Part shown: positions 10,982 to 22,047 of the stretch, piece by piece
Position numbering within the stretch: position 1 is the first letter of the stretch
How the letters are laid out: each line of letters begins with the position of its first letter
From: Stropharia rugosoannulata
Taxonomy: Eukaryota; Basidiomycota; Agaricomycetes; Agaricales; Strophariaceae
DNA: 64,000 nucleotides
Direction: 5' to 3'
Assembly (NCBI GenBank): GCA_028532985.1
Contig: JANCIK010000011.1
Span: forward strand, 2,356,001 to 2,420,000
Program-made: the position numbers and the translations under genes
Notes under the pieces: generated by a model
Databases searched by the model: none
The model's input: the letters and a program-made list of their open reading frames with translations, nothing else
Told to the model about the DNA's origin: nothing

Positions 10982-12321
10982 ATGTCCGCCAAAGAATTTT
11001 ACCACAAAGATGTCGTTTACACCCCTGATCTCCCGCCAGAGATCTGGGGTTATATCATTCAACAAGCTACGTATGTTCCGGGAGGTTATGAGCCTGATTT
11101 TATGACATTAGAGTTAGGAGTTCCTGCAACAACTCTCGAAAAAATGCAGCTCCGGCATTGGAAGAGTTCCTTAGTACGCACAAACTATTTTTGCGACTGG
11201 CAGTTGTTTTACCCTCAGGTTAGATAACTAAGCGTAACGTCCTTAGGGTGAACAAGACGTGGTACAACTTGGCGGCACCTTTTCTATACGAGTACATTCT
11301 TCTTGGAAGAGGGAGTGCAGTTCAGCCTCTTTCTTCGGCTATGGAGCGGTCTGCGGAGGCATCGGACACCGAGTCAACGTCTTCTATAGGATGGTGGACC
11401 CAGCGCCTCGATGTAAACCTTCGAGACTGTCCGAGAGCCAATCCACAAATCATTATGAACGCCTTAGCCCGGATTCTTGGCTATCTTCCTAATCTGCGCA
11501 TTCTCACCTTCTCTATCACTGGACATCGTTATCGTCCAACGCTCCCGTCGAATGTCTTACAGTCTCTTACTTGTTCTAGCACACTGCGGGTGGTGCACTG
11601 GTACACCGATAAGTTTCCATCCATCACCAGCTTGAGTTCCTTCCTTTGTCACTACCCTCTTCTTCGCTCGATAAATGCAAACGAGATCATGTATTCTCTA
11701 ATGCCGCGCATACAACTTGACTCTCTGGAGGTAATCCACGTCCATGGATCGGATTTTATTGACGGAGAGGCACCGACATTAACAAGACATCTGTGGGCCC
11801 TCAATCTTCCGTCTGTCCGTTCCGCGACGTATGATGTGGAATTCAGCTGCAACGACGATACGCTTGTTCATCAATTTTTTTCGACTCTGGGACCACAACT
11901 AAAGGCCATACTCATATACCAAGCCTCTCCTACTGACAGCAACATGGAACTGGCATTCAACTTGCAGTTGACGTTCGATCAGCTATGCGACCACTGTCAT
12001 GCACTGGAACAGATAAATCTCCTATTCCACGCCTGGTTTATGCTCGGGCTTCAAATGCACGTCCTTCCACCCAAAGTTACCCGAATTGTGGTCCGCATAT
12101 TGAAGGACCAGCTGTCGAGATCCGCGGCTTACGAGCTATTCACTATCACACTGCACGACTTGAAGAAGCGTAACCCGCAACTCAAGATAATTCAGTTCTA
12201 CACCAATTCAAATATTGACAAGCTGCGACGTCATCCTCGGGCTCTGTCACAAGGGCTGCAGCTTCTCAGTGGTCTTGGTCTTTCTATCCTAGACGAAGAC
12301 GGGAACGTTCTAACATCGTAA
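10982..12321 (+). CDS. F-box-like protein (right, full-length copy)
   Basis: A basidiomycete F-box protein; such proteins link substrates to SCF ubiquitin ligases. It opens with 'DLPPEIWGYIIQQATYVPG', the usual F-box start in this group, and continues with 'VNKTWYNLAAPFLYEYI', then a leucine-rich C-terminal part with irregular repeats ('LPNLRILTFSI', 'LPSVRSATYDVEF'). As sequenced, 10982..11202 joins 11247..12321 through a 44-bp intron (gttgtt to ttag) to give 431 residues in frame. An alternative is that one A is missing from the six-A run at about 11139-11144. Restoring it would give an N-terminal half (AAPALEEFLSTHKLFLRLA) that looks more like the family, but that frame then reads into a stop. 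The N-terminal junction is therefore uncertain. The copy at 7244-8051 is deleted across this exact region and cannot settle it. Confidence 0.7.
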
Positions 12322-12551
12322 AATCAAGACGTCAGTTTAAACAATCATCTACATGTTTGTATCTGCCACACGTCAAGAATAAAACATTTAGATTATAATT
12401 GATGGACATCTATATTGGTCGAACTCGATTCAAAGTATGTGTCTCATAATAGAGCTTCAACCAGAAACTGCCAGTCGTATACAAAGCGCAATTCTATGAC
12501 GTACAAAACTGGAACGCAGAACATGCAAAACGCATATATTACCTTCGTTCG

Positions 12552-13863
12552 CTATGTCTTATCCGCAAACCTCTTAGACCACCCAGGGAAGAAAGGATGC
12601 TCATCCAGTGTGCGCGGCTCCCAATCTTTCGAGACCCATCCCTTTTCCTCCTGTTCTCGCGCCCACTCGTCCAGCGCTGGTATGACTTTATGTTCTGTGT
12701 GATACGTGCCCTTGTACTCCTTGATACCTTCCGGGCCCCGACGCAACACCGTTGCCAGCAGGCGCGGAGTATACGGCTCATTTCGGAAATCCTTGAGCGG
12801 CGTGAACAGAGCCTTATAGTTGAACACTATAGCGCGCGAGCGCGGCAGCCGCCGGAGAGTCTGCCAGTCGACGCGCAAGTGGATAGAGGAGAGATCGAGC
12901 GCTGGGTCTTGACTCTCACGCAGTTTCCAATGGGGGTCGGAGCTCTGCAGGTAGAGAGGTTCCCCAATTTCGAGCCCCCACGAGCCGCGCTGGATAGGCT
13001 TCTCGGGCGTCAATTTGGTGAAATAGCTGCCAGCCCTCGTCATTCTTTTGCCTGACAGTTATTAGTTCTATTAAAGCACGCACCGGTCGACGGAGTGCCT
13101 GATTTTCGCTTCGTAGTCGGGAACAGGCCCGTGAATCTCGTTCATTGGCTTCCCTAATTTGTCATGCAGATTCCAGCCAAGAGCAGAGACGATGACAGCC
13201 GCCTGCAAGTGGTACAAGCCCGTTTTCTCGTCCTTGATCATCACCGCAAAGTCCTCTGGGACATTCTCCAAGAGAAAACGCAAAGCGTGCATAGCTTTCG
13301 AGACCTTTTCGCCACTATCATTGGCATCAAACCGAGTGTGGAACTGCATTTCACGTATCTTGTTGCAAAACACTCCTGTTTCTGGATTATAAGTAAATTG
13401 ATTTGGATAGCGTGCGCACAGGAATTGGATGACCATCTCCATGAGCTCCGTACATGCGGCTTCAGACCCAGAAAGTGCACCAATCACAGCTGTGCCCTCT
13501 GACTCGTACGTTACGCGCCGTTGCTCAATGCGCTTCTCATAGGTTGACTCAAGCTCTAGCCACCAGTCTGGCTCGAGAGACATAAGGGCTTTATTATTCG
13601 ACTTATGTCAGCGATAAGCAACAACCGTTGGTCGCGGCGAGCTCACCCATTGTCTGATGATATGGCCACCGGAACGGGCGATACGGACGCGGTAGGGCTG
13701 TATGCACATCGAAATCATGGAGTGGTTTAGGCCTTGGGACACCAGAAAGCTCGAAATAGTCGATCAAATCATTTCTGGTATCCGTCCTCTCCTTAAGCTT
13801 CCACCAAATAACAAATACGAAGTTGACAAGGGTGACTATCGCAATACTGGTGAGGAAATCCAT
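12552..13863 (-). CDS. DUF3445 / HODM alpha-subunit-like haem protein (right copy)
   Basis: The second copy of the gene at 5723-7035, also 398 residues, with exons complement(13647..13863), (13084..13588) and (12552..13026). The exon lengths (217, 505, 475) equal those of the left copy, and the first intron differs by one base. Residues differ at few places in exons 2 and 3 (for example PYTPRLLATVLRRG against PYIPRLLATVLRWG). Exon 1 differs at many (RTDTRNDLIDYFELSGVPRP against RRGNRNDLIDYFELSGGSKP). The same N-terminal hydrophobic segment and DUF3445 body are present. It converges on the intact F-box gene. Both copies are open, so dosage or divergence of function is possible. Confidence 0.82.
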
Positions 13864-14143
13864 CTTTTGATCTGATATTCTTCTTGTAGCCGCAGCTCGT
13901 TGCCCCGGATATATGAGACAGAAAATGTATGCTCAGTGCTAAATGGTGGAGAAAGAGAAGGAGCAGGGAAGTTGAGGAGAAGTCAACATCTTGACTTATC
14001 CATATCAAGCTGCCCTGAGGCCCTGAAGAAACGTTTTTCTTGGTCGTATGTGGGAAAACATTGATTGGAAAATTGTCAGGTGAACTGTCTAATTTTAGAA
14101 CGACAACACATCTTTCTTATGTTTGCCTGGATGCAAAGAACTC

Positions 14144-14170
14144 TAAAAAATCAGCCAAGCTGATTTTTTA
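14144..14170. repeat. Short inverted repeat, 11-bp arms
   Basis: TAAAAAATCAG (14144-14154) and its exact reverse complement (14160-14170) flank a 5-bp loop. This could be a hairpin or a remnant terminus of a small element. Confidence 0.6.
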
Positions 14171-14230
14171 AACTGCGTACTTTCATCACTGACGAGTAGG
14201 CCAGTATTTGTTAACTTTAGAATGATTTTG

Positions 14231-14257
14231 GTTGATGCAACTGCTAGTTGCATCAAC
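14231..14257. repeat. Short perfect inverted repeat, 12-bp arms
   Basis: GTTGATGCAACT and its exact reverse complement are separated by GCT. It lies 60 bp from the previous hairpin, in non-coding sequence. Confidence 0.6.
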
Positions 14258-15206
14258 TTGCACACAAGCCGCCTATCATGAAGTAATTCAATGGTGTGAA
14301 TTGGGTGTGAAATGTTACTTCCGTCGTTCTGAATGCCCTGTATTGGCCCTGTATTCAACTTGTATTCAACTTGTATTTCACGTTTGGACCTCGGAATGTT
14401 GAGACCTTACTCCTTGAATAGTATGTGTGTATGCACCAGGCGCCTACACTATTCGGCTCCCATTTTGCTCGTGCTTGCTCGAATTAACAGCGAACGCAAC
14501 TAATTATAGCTGCCTTCCGAGTTGGCAGCGACTTTGTGAAGCTGTGTCAAAAAGGTCACATCAAGTCATCACGAGCCTCTTGTCAGCCTCACACACAATT
14601 TCTGTTGCCTCTGTCAACTCAGAACTGGGCTATGGCTGACACTGCAAGTGATATGTTGTAGTAGGCCTGAAATGATGAGTACATTATTACTTGTCCGGAC
14701 CCATCGCTTGGCGGGTTGGCCATAATTAATTGGATTTTCTTCTTGAAAATATTATGCATATAGACAGTCGTGGCCACTTGGTTGAGTCGTGGAAAACGAT
14801 GCATGTGGTGGGCCTGATAATAATACCATCTTTACCCTGGCCTTTGCCGCAGGACATAAAGCGTTGGCCTTAGCCAAAAGCCGTTTGGGAGGTGCAGGGA
14901 GACAATGGATACGCAGATAAAAATTATATAGTTGCTAGCCGTGTTTAGCATGACAGCTTGATGAAACCTGTGTCACAGGCGGAAAAATCAAGAGAACCAC
15001 GCTTTCCGAGTCGAAAGGACTGTTACTCTGCAGCGCTCGTGGTCTCGGGATCCGAGATAATCAGCTGGGCAGGAGAGGCAACGCTAAGCCCCTGACATTG
15101 AGGCAGCCCGAAGCGGACTCGGAGGGCAAATTGTTGAGCCCATTTCAACTTGATCCACCACCACCTCCTTCCCTCTCACCGCCGCCGCCGACGACGACCA
15201 CAGCCG

Positions 15207-16950
15207 ATGGACGGCCATATGCAGACAGCCAACGAATCGCCGCCGACGCGAAATACCATTTTGGGGTCGTTCCTGCGGGGAAGGCCCAGGAATTCCTCAC
15301 AATCCCATATTCAGCTCAACCCGGACCTTCTCAACCACCATAACCGCGAGACGTCCCCCCAGCCGCATCCGCCGTCCCCCAACCCCGCGTCGCGAAGACG
15401 AACAGCAGTACCGGGAGCCGCACAAAGCACGCACAACAACTCCACCAGCACCACATCCGGCTTGGGCATTACTTCCATGCTCAGACGCCGACGATCAGCG
15501 GGCAACGTCGCCGCCCCAGCTGCACCCCCCATCATCACAGCTTCAGCCACAGCAGCAGCCGTCCTCGGCGTCGGCCCCTTCAACAACCGCGCCCAGCAGC
15601 AGTCGGCCATGCCGTCCCAGGCGGTGGCCCCCCCTACCCACGCCACTGCACCTGCACCATCATCCAACAGCACTTCAGCCCACCGCATCCGCCTCGTGCC
15701 CCATCTCGACACCCGCCGCTCGCTCAGGTTCGATGCCATCAGCCGCGATCTGCGCGAGGGGGACCCCGTCCTGCGCATCGGCCGCTTCACCGACCGCTCC
15801 GGCCTCGGGCTCGCCGCGGTCAATGCCCTCAGCTCCAACAAGCTTGCGTTCCGCTCAAAGGTCGTCTCGCGCGCCCATGCAGAGATATGGGTCGAAAGCG
15901 GCGGCAGGTTCTTCGTCAAGGACACCAAGAGCAGCTCGGGCACGTTTTTGAACCATGTCCGCCTCAGCCCCGCCAACACAGAGTCAAGACCGCACCAGAT
16001 CAAGGATGGCGATATCCTTCAGCTGGGCGTGGATTACCAGGGCGGTGCAGAGGACATCTACAAGAGCGTCAAGATCAGGATTGAAGTGGGCAGGGAGTGG
16101 CAGGCAGGGGCGAATGCTTTCAAGTGGGTTCAGTGCTTCCCTTCATGAGGTGGAGCTGACATTTTCCGCAGTACCAATGCACTCAAGAATCTCAAATCAC
16201 TAGCATTACCCGCCGGCTCTGGCAAACAACCAGCTTCCCTGGTTAAATTGCCCACAGGCAAATCTCACAACATTCCCGACTGCTGTATATGTGAGTGGCA
16301 CTTCGGTTATCCCACACTTCTATTTACTGACATCGTTATCTCTAGGCCTATTCAGCGTAACAATCCGCCAGGCACTTTTTATCGCACCCTGCTCGCACAC
16401 TTTCCACTATAAATGTATACGACCGCTTCTCGAGTCACACCATCCAGCCTTTTCATGCCCACTATGCCGCACCTTTGCGGATCTCGAAGAAGACGTTGAA
16501 GTCGAAATTGAGTATGAAGACGACGACATCGATGACGACCTCCTGGACGGGGTCGGAGACGAGAAACCTTTACCTATTCCCCACGAAACACAAGATACAG
16601 ACGCCGGGGAAGCGGACGTTGACTCTCCTCGTAACTCACAGCACGGGACGAACGACGCCTTGCGCGCAGGCCCCGGGCGCTATGAGGGCGGAGGTGCCGA
16701 GACGGAAGTGGAAGACGGCGTATCTGGACTCGGACCCAACTCGCGCATCCGTGCTGCCCGGAGAGCAGCAGCGCGGATGCCAGCCGGTGCGGGGGGCAGT
16801 GGGAGCGGGAGCGGGGACAGAGCGTCGCCGCTGGATTTTACCGACGAGCAGGACGAGGATATGGTGGACATGCCGGAGATGGGGTACATCGCTCCGGGGG
16901 AGGAGGGTTTCGACATAGACGGAACGGTGGGGGGCAAGCGGAAACGCTGA
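15207..16950 (+). CDS. FHA-RING E3 ubiquitin ligase (Dma1/Dma2/CHFR class)
   Basis: A ubiquitin ligase that reads phosphothreonine through an FHA domain; in yeasts the Dma proteins act in the spindle checkpoint and in septin/cytokinesis control. Exons are 15207..16123, 16172..16290 and 16346..16950, giving 546 residues from the MDGHMQ start (in-frame ATGs also exist at 15150 and 15219). The first 155 residues are low complexity. The FHA domain spans about 160-300: 'VLRIGRFTDRS', 'SRAHAEIWVE', 'DTKSSSGTFLNH' and 'DGDILQLGVDYQGG'. The RING-H2 spans about 342-386: CCICLFSV, then CSHTFHYKC and CPLCR. Both domains are in the order of Dma1. The tail is acidic (EVEIEYEDDDIDDD) and then Gly/Ser rich, longer than in yeast. 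The promoter side is very GC rich. Confidence 0.9.
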
Positions 16951-17920
16951 ATGCCCCCGTTATAGAGGTACACCTAGGCCCAGGACCCGTCGTTCGCATA
17001 TGTGGTCTTCCGATATCCTGGTGCATCTGCGCATACATCATCTGTATTTGGGTGGCCTACCTCATTCTGCCGACGTCACTGGAGGAGAGCGCCAGCTCCT
17101 CTGTTCGTTAAACCCCTCCTATCTGCCATGTCAATTTTTTTTAACTCTATCTCTACACCGACTGTTTACCAACTCTTTTCTCGCTGTGTAATATCTTTCC
17201 GTCTCCTGTCTCCTCACGTTACTTCCTATGGATTGTACTATCTGCTATTTGGTTGATCTAAATTCAAATGTGGCGCGCCGGTGTCTGTATGGCAGGACGC
17301 TCTCCCTCGAACTTCGTAGATGTTGCCAATCCTTCGACCGCGATGACTCTTATGGATTTCTATTCCTTTTGTTTGTGCTCATACATGTTACAAGTTATAC
17401 TAGTGAGGTAGGACTTAGTTAATAACATCGCATTGATAATAACAGTGCATTGATTTCGACATCTTGTTATGTATGAGAGTGCTGGAGATCGAACTGTAAC
17501 TTATATTTGCAGGGGTTCACCTGTATCTAAAATCTGAAGGCCAATCCTGCGCATGTTCTCCACTCCATCTTTTAGTACTTCTGAATGCACTGGAAAGGTT
17601 GACCATTTACCGATGAGAAAGCTGTCCTTTCCAGATGCGCACCACAATTTTGCTGACCGTTTTTGTTGGAGATGGTATGGGCGCACAGAACAGAGACCAT
17701 GAGAGTAACAAGAATGCAGGTTATGGCAATGCTCTAGTATTAGTTAGAGGATTTGCTGCATGTTGAAACTTGGAAATGTAGTTTGGAGAGTCAGTAGCGT
17801 GTCAGTGCAAATGTATGCAACTTGTAACTTGGGTCAGACAACAGAGAAATTGCGGTTCGTGAACCTAACAAATGTAAAGGGATCAGTTATATGACGCGGA
17901 CATAACACCTGGTCCTATAA
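16951..17920. other. Intergenic
   Basis: Contains the 3' flank of the FHA-RING gene. A minus-strand open frame of 61 codons at 17501-17686 (with 'KRSAKLWCASGKDSFLIGKW') might be a further remnant of the decayed gene just downstream, but I cannot connect them. Confidence 0.3.
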
Positions 17921-18382
17921 GTCATTTGTAGGTCGCATAGAAAACAGGTTGTAGACATGGTCATAGACTGTTAGTTCCAGTGATTCGAAGTGAATGCTGT
18001 CCTTGGCGTTACTCAGAAAGGCATCTAAAACATTGGATGAACGCAGGTGAAGGAAACAAGTCAGAAATGTCGTCCAAGAAGTGAAGTACGCCAAGTAGAT
18101 TTACAGGAAGTGGGTTATCATTGTCGCGAGCAGGGATCGAAAACGTCAAGATGCATCTTGCGCACTAGATAATTCCAGTAAGCTCTGATATTAGCACCAT
18201 CGCGAATGTTCACGTCCAGTCGCTTGGTCCACCACTCGAGGTAGGCACGGAGAAATCGTACCAGGAGAGGACGATTGATGGGCACCTTCACCATCTAAGA
18301 TAATGTGTGCCCTCGTCCAAGGATGACATACTCGTACATAATCGGCACTATTAGGGAATACCAGGTCTAGTTCATTCTGAGG
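17921..18382 (-). pseudogene. Decayed, unrecognised coding region
   Basis: On the minus strand, protein-like sequence continues through three frames without intron signals at the switches. The pieces are 'NELDLVFPNSADYVRVCHPW' (about 18375-18300), 'VPINRPLLVRFLRAYLEWW' to 'DVFDPC' (about 18295-18140), 'DNDNPLPVNLLGVLHFLDDI' to 'IQCF' (about 18137-18040) and 'VLDAFLSNAKDSIHFESLEL' to 'RPTND' (about 18035-17921). The composition, with many W, Y and hydrophobic residues, is that of a folded protein rather than random translation. I do not recognise the family, and the pattern fits a gene with at least two frameshifts. Poor base calls or a host of cryptic introns are less likely alternatives. Confidence 0.4.
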
Positions 18383-19275
18383 AATTTGCTTCCTGTACCT
18401 GTACGCTGGGCAGTACTATGCAGTCAGATTTGTTGCTAACTCTTAAGTCTTCTTTGAGGACCTCACCACTACTGCTTGCTGTCGTCGAAGACAGGGCTTT
18501 TCCAATGAGGTCCCAGGGCCAAAGTACAGTGACATGATATCGAGCTCAAGCCCTCGAGGAGGCAAAGGATAGCGTTTCTAGAGTCGTTCAACTGACCCGC
18601 AAAGTTTCTGTGGAAAAGAAAGTCCTTGAAAATCGTCAGCTTGGTCTGTGGAAAAGGCGTGTCTATCGCTACAAAATCGATTATTGGAGTCGGTCATGTG
18701 GTATATACGTGATCAAGACTTTGGGCAGAACCAGGCAAACACAGAAGTTGTGTTTCCTTAGGTCGAGGTATGCTTCAGGTTACTCGAGATATATCATTTA
18801 ACGTCCTGGATTTGTGTTTGATCCGTAGATGATATTCAAAAGGTATTGAAGAATCGTCGCAGTCCTTCTGCAGATACATAGGGTAACTCTTTGTCACAGT
18901 CATTTGGCATGCCGTCCAAAGGCGTAAAGTGTGTGTGTAGTTGGTTCAAAGAGGTTTAAGTTTGATCCTGTAGAACAAGATTTACTGCAATCGTATGCTT
19001 CGTTAGGCTTGGTTTTGGTTTTGTGGATATATGCGCATATTCTGTGAATAAATGCGTTTATTAGTTTCGTTGAATTAGGCAAACATTTCGGACTGGTAGA
19101 CGTTGGGTAGAGGATGACTTTCAGGTGGACTGCGATTGGGTGGAGAGTCGGCTATTTGTGACAAACATCCGGTATCACGCGACAAACGGGATTCGGGTCC
19201 CCACCTTTCCTGCCAACACCCAAGTCCATTTCCGTATTTCTCCACCGCTGCCATCCTCAGTGTGTTTCCCCTATA
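18383..19275. other. Intergenic, promoter side of SDHB
   Basis: No convincing gene. The minus-strand side just above 18383 may contain more of the decayed gene. The last 150 bp should hold the SDHB promoter. Confidence 0.3.
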
Positions 19276-20427
19276 ATGCAGTCAGTTCTTGCGCAGGCTC
19301 GCCTCAACATCGGCAGGCGCGCGTTTTCGACCTCCGTCGCGAGATGGCAGGCAGTGCCCCAGCAGAAACCAGTCTTGATGAAGGAGTTTAAGATCTACCG
19401 CTGGGTACGCTCACGCACATTCAGTTCAGGGTTCTCCTGGGAGTCTAACCCCAAGTTAACAGAATCCTGATGAGCCTGAGAAGAAGCCTGAGCTGCAGTC
19501 GTATAAGATCGATCTGAACCAGACGGGACCCATGGTTAGACTTCTCGACTTCTGTTTCTAGCATCGTTTTCAACAGTCATTTGGGCGCTTTCCAGGTACT
19601 CGACGCCCTTATCAAAATCAAGAATGAGGTCGACCCTACGCTCACCTTCCGTCGTTCTTGCCGTGAAGGCATTTGCGGTTCATGCGCTATGAACATCAAC
19701 GGCCAGAACACTCTTGCTTGCCTGTGCAGGATTGACCGGGACGGCAGCTCGGACGCCAAAATCTACCCTCTTCCACATAGCGAGTATCTTTATTCGATTT
19801 CAAACAAGCAGGGGCTGACTGTCTCACTTTAGTGTATGTTGTCAAGGACCTCGTGCCGGACATGACTCTCTTCTATAAGCAATACAAGTCCATCCAGCCT
19901 TGGCTGCAAAACGAGAACCCCCCAGCACAGGGTATGGATTGCCATGTTCAGATTCAAATATTTTCTTATTATCCAACTCTATAGGCGAGTTCCTGCAATC
20001 CCCAGAAGACCGTCGCAAGCTTGACGGCATGTACGAATGCATTCTTTGCGCTTGCTGCTCTACTTCCTGCCCATCGTACTGGTGGAATCAGGATGAGTAC
20101 CTTGGTCCTGCGACATTAATGCAGGCGTACCGATGGATCGCTGACTCTCGGGTATGTACTTTCAGCTTGACGGGGATAAAGTGGAACTTAACATATTTCA
20201 ACGAACATACAGGACAGCCACGGTGCGGAGCGAATGGAGAAGCTGCAGAACGAAATGAGCTTGTACCGTTGCCATACCATCTTTAACTGTCCGTATTTCC
20301 GCTGCTACTGCTGCTTTGATTGTGTGTTTGCTCACTGGCTCATCTTGCAGGTTCGCGCACCTGCCCCAAGGGTCTTAACCCTGCCGCAGCCATCGCTAAG
20401 ATCAAACTAGAAATGGCCATGGATTAA
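19276..20427 (+). CDS. SDH2: Succinate dehydrogenase iron-sulphur subunit (complex II, SDHB)
   Basis: The electron-transfer subunit of mitochondrial complex II, 267 residues. Exons are 19276..19404, 19463..19534, 19596..19779, 19833..19931, 19985..20151, 20213..20288 and 20351..20427. A basic, Ser/Arg-rich presequence ([20 protein letters not shown]) targets the matrix. The [2Fe-2S] cysteines are in [10 protein letters not shown] and ACLC. The [4Fe-4S]/[3Fe-4S] cysteines are in [17 protein letters not shown] and [17 protein letters not shown]. The histidine of CHTI, near the quinone site and the usual position of SDHI-fungicide resistance changes, is the sensitive wild-type residue. The third intron starts with GC (19780) rather than GT; only this border restores '[14 protein letters not shown]'. 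The stop follows 'KLEMAMD', the usual end in fungi. Confidence 0.96.
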
Positions 20428-20795
20428 AAGGTGTAGCTGCAAGGAAGGCGCATTGGCTGTAATTAAGCAAAGGCGATACGGCAAGTTAGACAATGCACAT
20501 AACTATTCCTTCAAATAGCAGAGGATACTATGGCATTTGATTGTATAAAAGTAATTTTTTTTAAACTTTTTATTTTTCTGGAGCGTGTACTTCTAAGTTG
20601 CACTTTCGATCGCCTCCGCAGTCTTCGCAACGGTTCTTGAATGAACGCGACCACAGTCCTTTCCAGGCGGCGACGTAGTCGACTCGCGGACATCATGGAT
20701 CACACCGGATAATTATCCGTGCCGATCCGGGTGTTAAAAACACAATGTGTTCTCTGCTTGTTCTATGCCAATTCGCTTCTTGACTCGCAACCACC
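20428..20795. other. Short intergenic spacer
   Basis: 3' flank of SDHB and promoter of the methyltransferase. A T/A-rich run near 20548-20572 may assist 3'-end formation. Nothing else is visible. Confidence 0.4.
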
Positions 20796-22047
20796 ATGAC
20801 TACCTTTGCCAAATCGACGTTTAATGCTTCTGTTTATTCTGCTTCACGTCCGACATACTCTTCTCAACTCTTCGACTATATCTTTGACTTCCATCGCAGG
20901 GGAGGTACAGGCAGCGCCACCTGGCACCGTGCCGTAGATGTAGGATGCGGAACAGGTACTTCCACAGAAGAGCTCACTACGTCTGCTAAACAAAGCGTCA
21001 GGTCAAGCTACTGCGCATCTACGAGGTTTCCGTGAAGTTATTGCCGTGGATCCATCTGCAGTTATGCTAGACAAGGCAAAGGTGTACTTAGAAAACAACG
21101 ATTCCAGTACTCTTGGTCCCAAATTTACCTTCTCGCAAGGTTCAGCAGAAGATCTGAGACAGGCAGTGCCGGAAGATGAGAGCGTGGATTTACTTGTAGC
21201 TGGTACTTTGCTTCAACCTCCTCGACTGCTGAGTACTCATTCGCGAAATATAATTTATTAGCTCAAGCTGCGCACTGGTTTGATTGGAGCAAGGTCTGGC
21301 CGGAGACCTCTCGTGTCCTCAAGAAAAACGGCACTGTCGCTTTCTGGGTTTGTGATAGGCACTCTTTCTGACCGCAACGATTTTATGACACGCATATCTT
21401 ATCACCTATGAATAGGTATACGCGGAGTTTCGACTTACCAGGTACCCCTCCCTCGCGCCGCTCATCACCGCATACGCGCAGGGCTCCGATCCGGTCAACA
21501 GCCTCGGCTCATACTTCCAGCGCCCAGGGCGCACCATCTTGGAGCGTCATCTGGTCGACGTGCCTGAGCCGCCGAGTGATTCCAAGTTGCAGCCCCTTGA
21601 GCGTGTATACTTCTGCGGCGAGCACGCGCCGCCATTCCTGCCCGAGGACGCGACGGTGCGCCCCGTCTTGATGTACAAGGAAATGCGGTGGCTTGACCTG
21701 CTCGCGTACTTCCGGACGTGGAGCCCATTGCTTACGTATCACGAGAAGTACCCTGAGGACTTGAAACGCCCTGACGACGAACGATTCTTGCAGGATGATT
21801 TGCGCAGTGCAGGGGAGGCGGCTGGTGAGTGAACACCTTATCTTGGACTCTCTGTGCCTTCTGTTGAAGATTCCTAATATGCTTATCTGCATACATAGAC
21901 GATATACGCGGTGGGGACATTGCTGTGAGATTTTGGAAGGATTTGCGGCAAGCCGCGTTAGAGGCTGCACCGGATGTACCGGTAGGCGCGACAGACAAGG
22001 TGCTCGTCGAGTGGCCTGTCGCGCTATTGCTTGCCCGTAAACAGTGA
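20796..22047 (+). CDS. Class I SAM methyltransferase, trans-aconitate methyltransferase-like
   Basis: A soluble S-adenosylmethionine-dependent methyltransferase of 334 residues. Exons are 20796..20955, 21002..21202, 21262..21347, 21416..21824 and 21899..22047, all in phase. The opening 'FAKSTFNASVYSASRPTYSS' resembles the start of yeast Tmt1, which methylates trans-aconitate. The SAM site is AVDVGCGTGQAT (motif I, split by the first intron), followed by VIAVDPSAVMLDKA (motif II acidic residue) and the 'AHWFDWSKVWPE' stretch typical of the subfamily. It follows SDHB by 368 bp on the same strand. Both touch the citrate cycle if the Tmt1 assignment holds, but fungal gene order does not imply co-regulation. 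Confidence 0.85.

Larger units (their letters stand above)
10818..13935 (-). repeat. Right arm of the large inverted duplication
   Basis: This is the reverse complement of 5650-8215, with the intact versions of both genes. The spacer between arms (8216-10817, about 2.6 kb) is unique. Coding similarity is very high through the F-box gene and the last HODM exon and drops clearly in the first HODM exon, nearest the outer end. Confidence 0.9.
13936..15206. other. Intergenic with short inverted repeats
   Basis: No gene is visible. The section holds two short palindromes (listed separately) and a small direct repeat of 'TGTATTCAACT' near 14350-14375. Near 15120-15206 it becomes GC-rich with CCGCCG and CACCAC runs just before the FHA-RING start. 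Confidence 0.4.

Noticed and set aside
5650..13935. The inverted duplication as a transposable element with terminal inverted repeats
   Set aside because: The arms consist of two ordinary host-type genes with introns, and the spacer is a housekeeping DNA-repair gene. I see no transposase and no target-site duplication.
15311..16003. Minus-strand open frame of 230 codons
   Set aside because: It is the shadow of the FHA exon; FHA and RING motifs on the plus strand fix the true frame.
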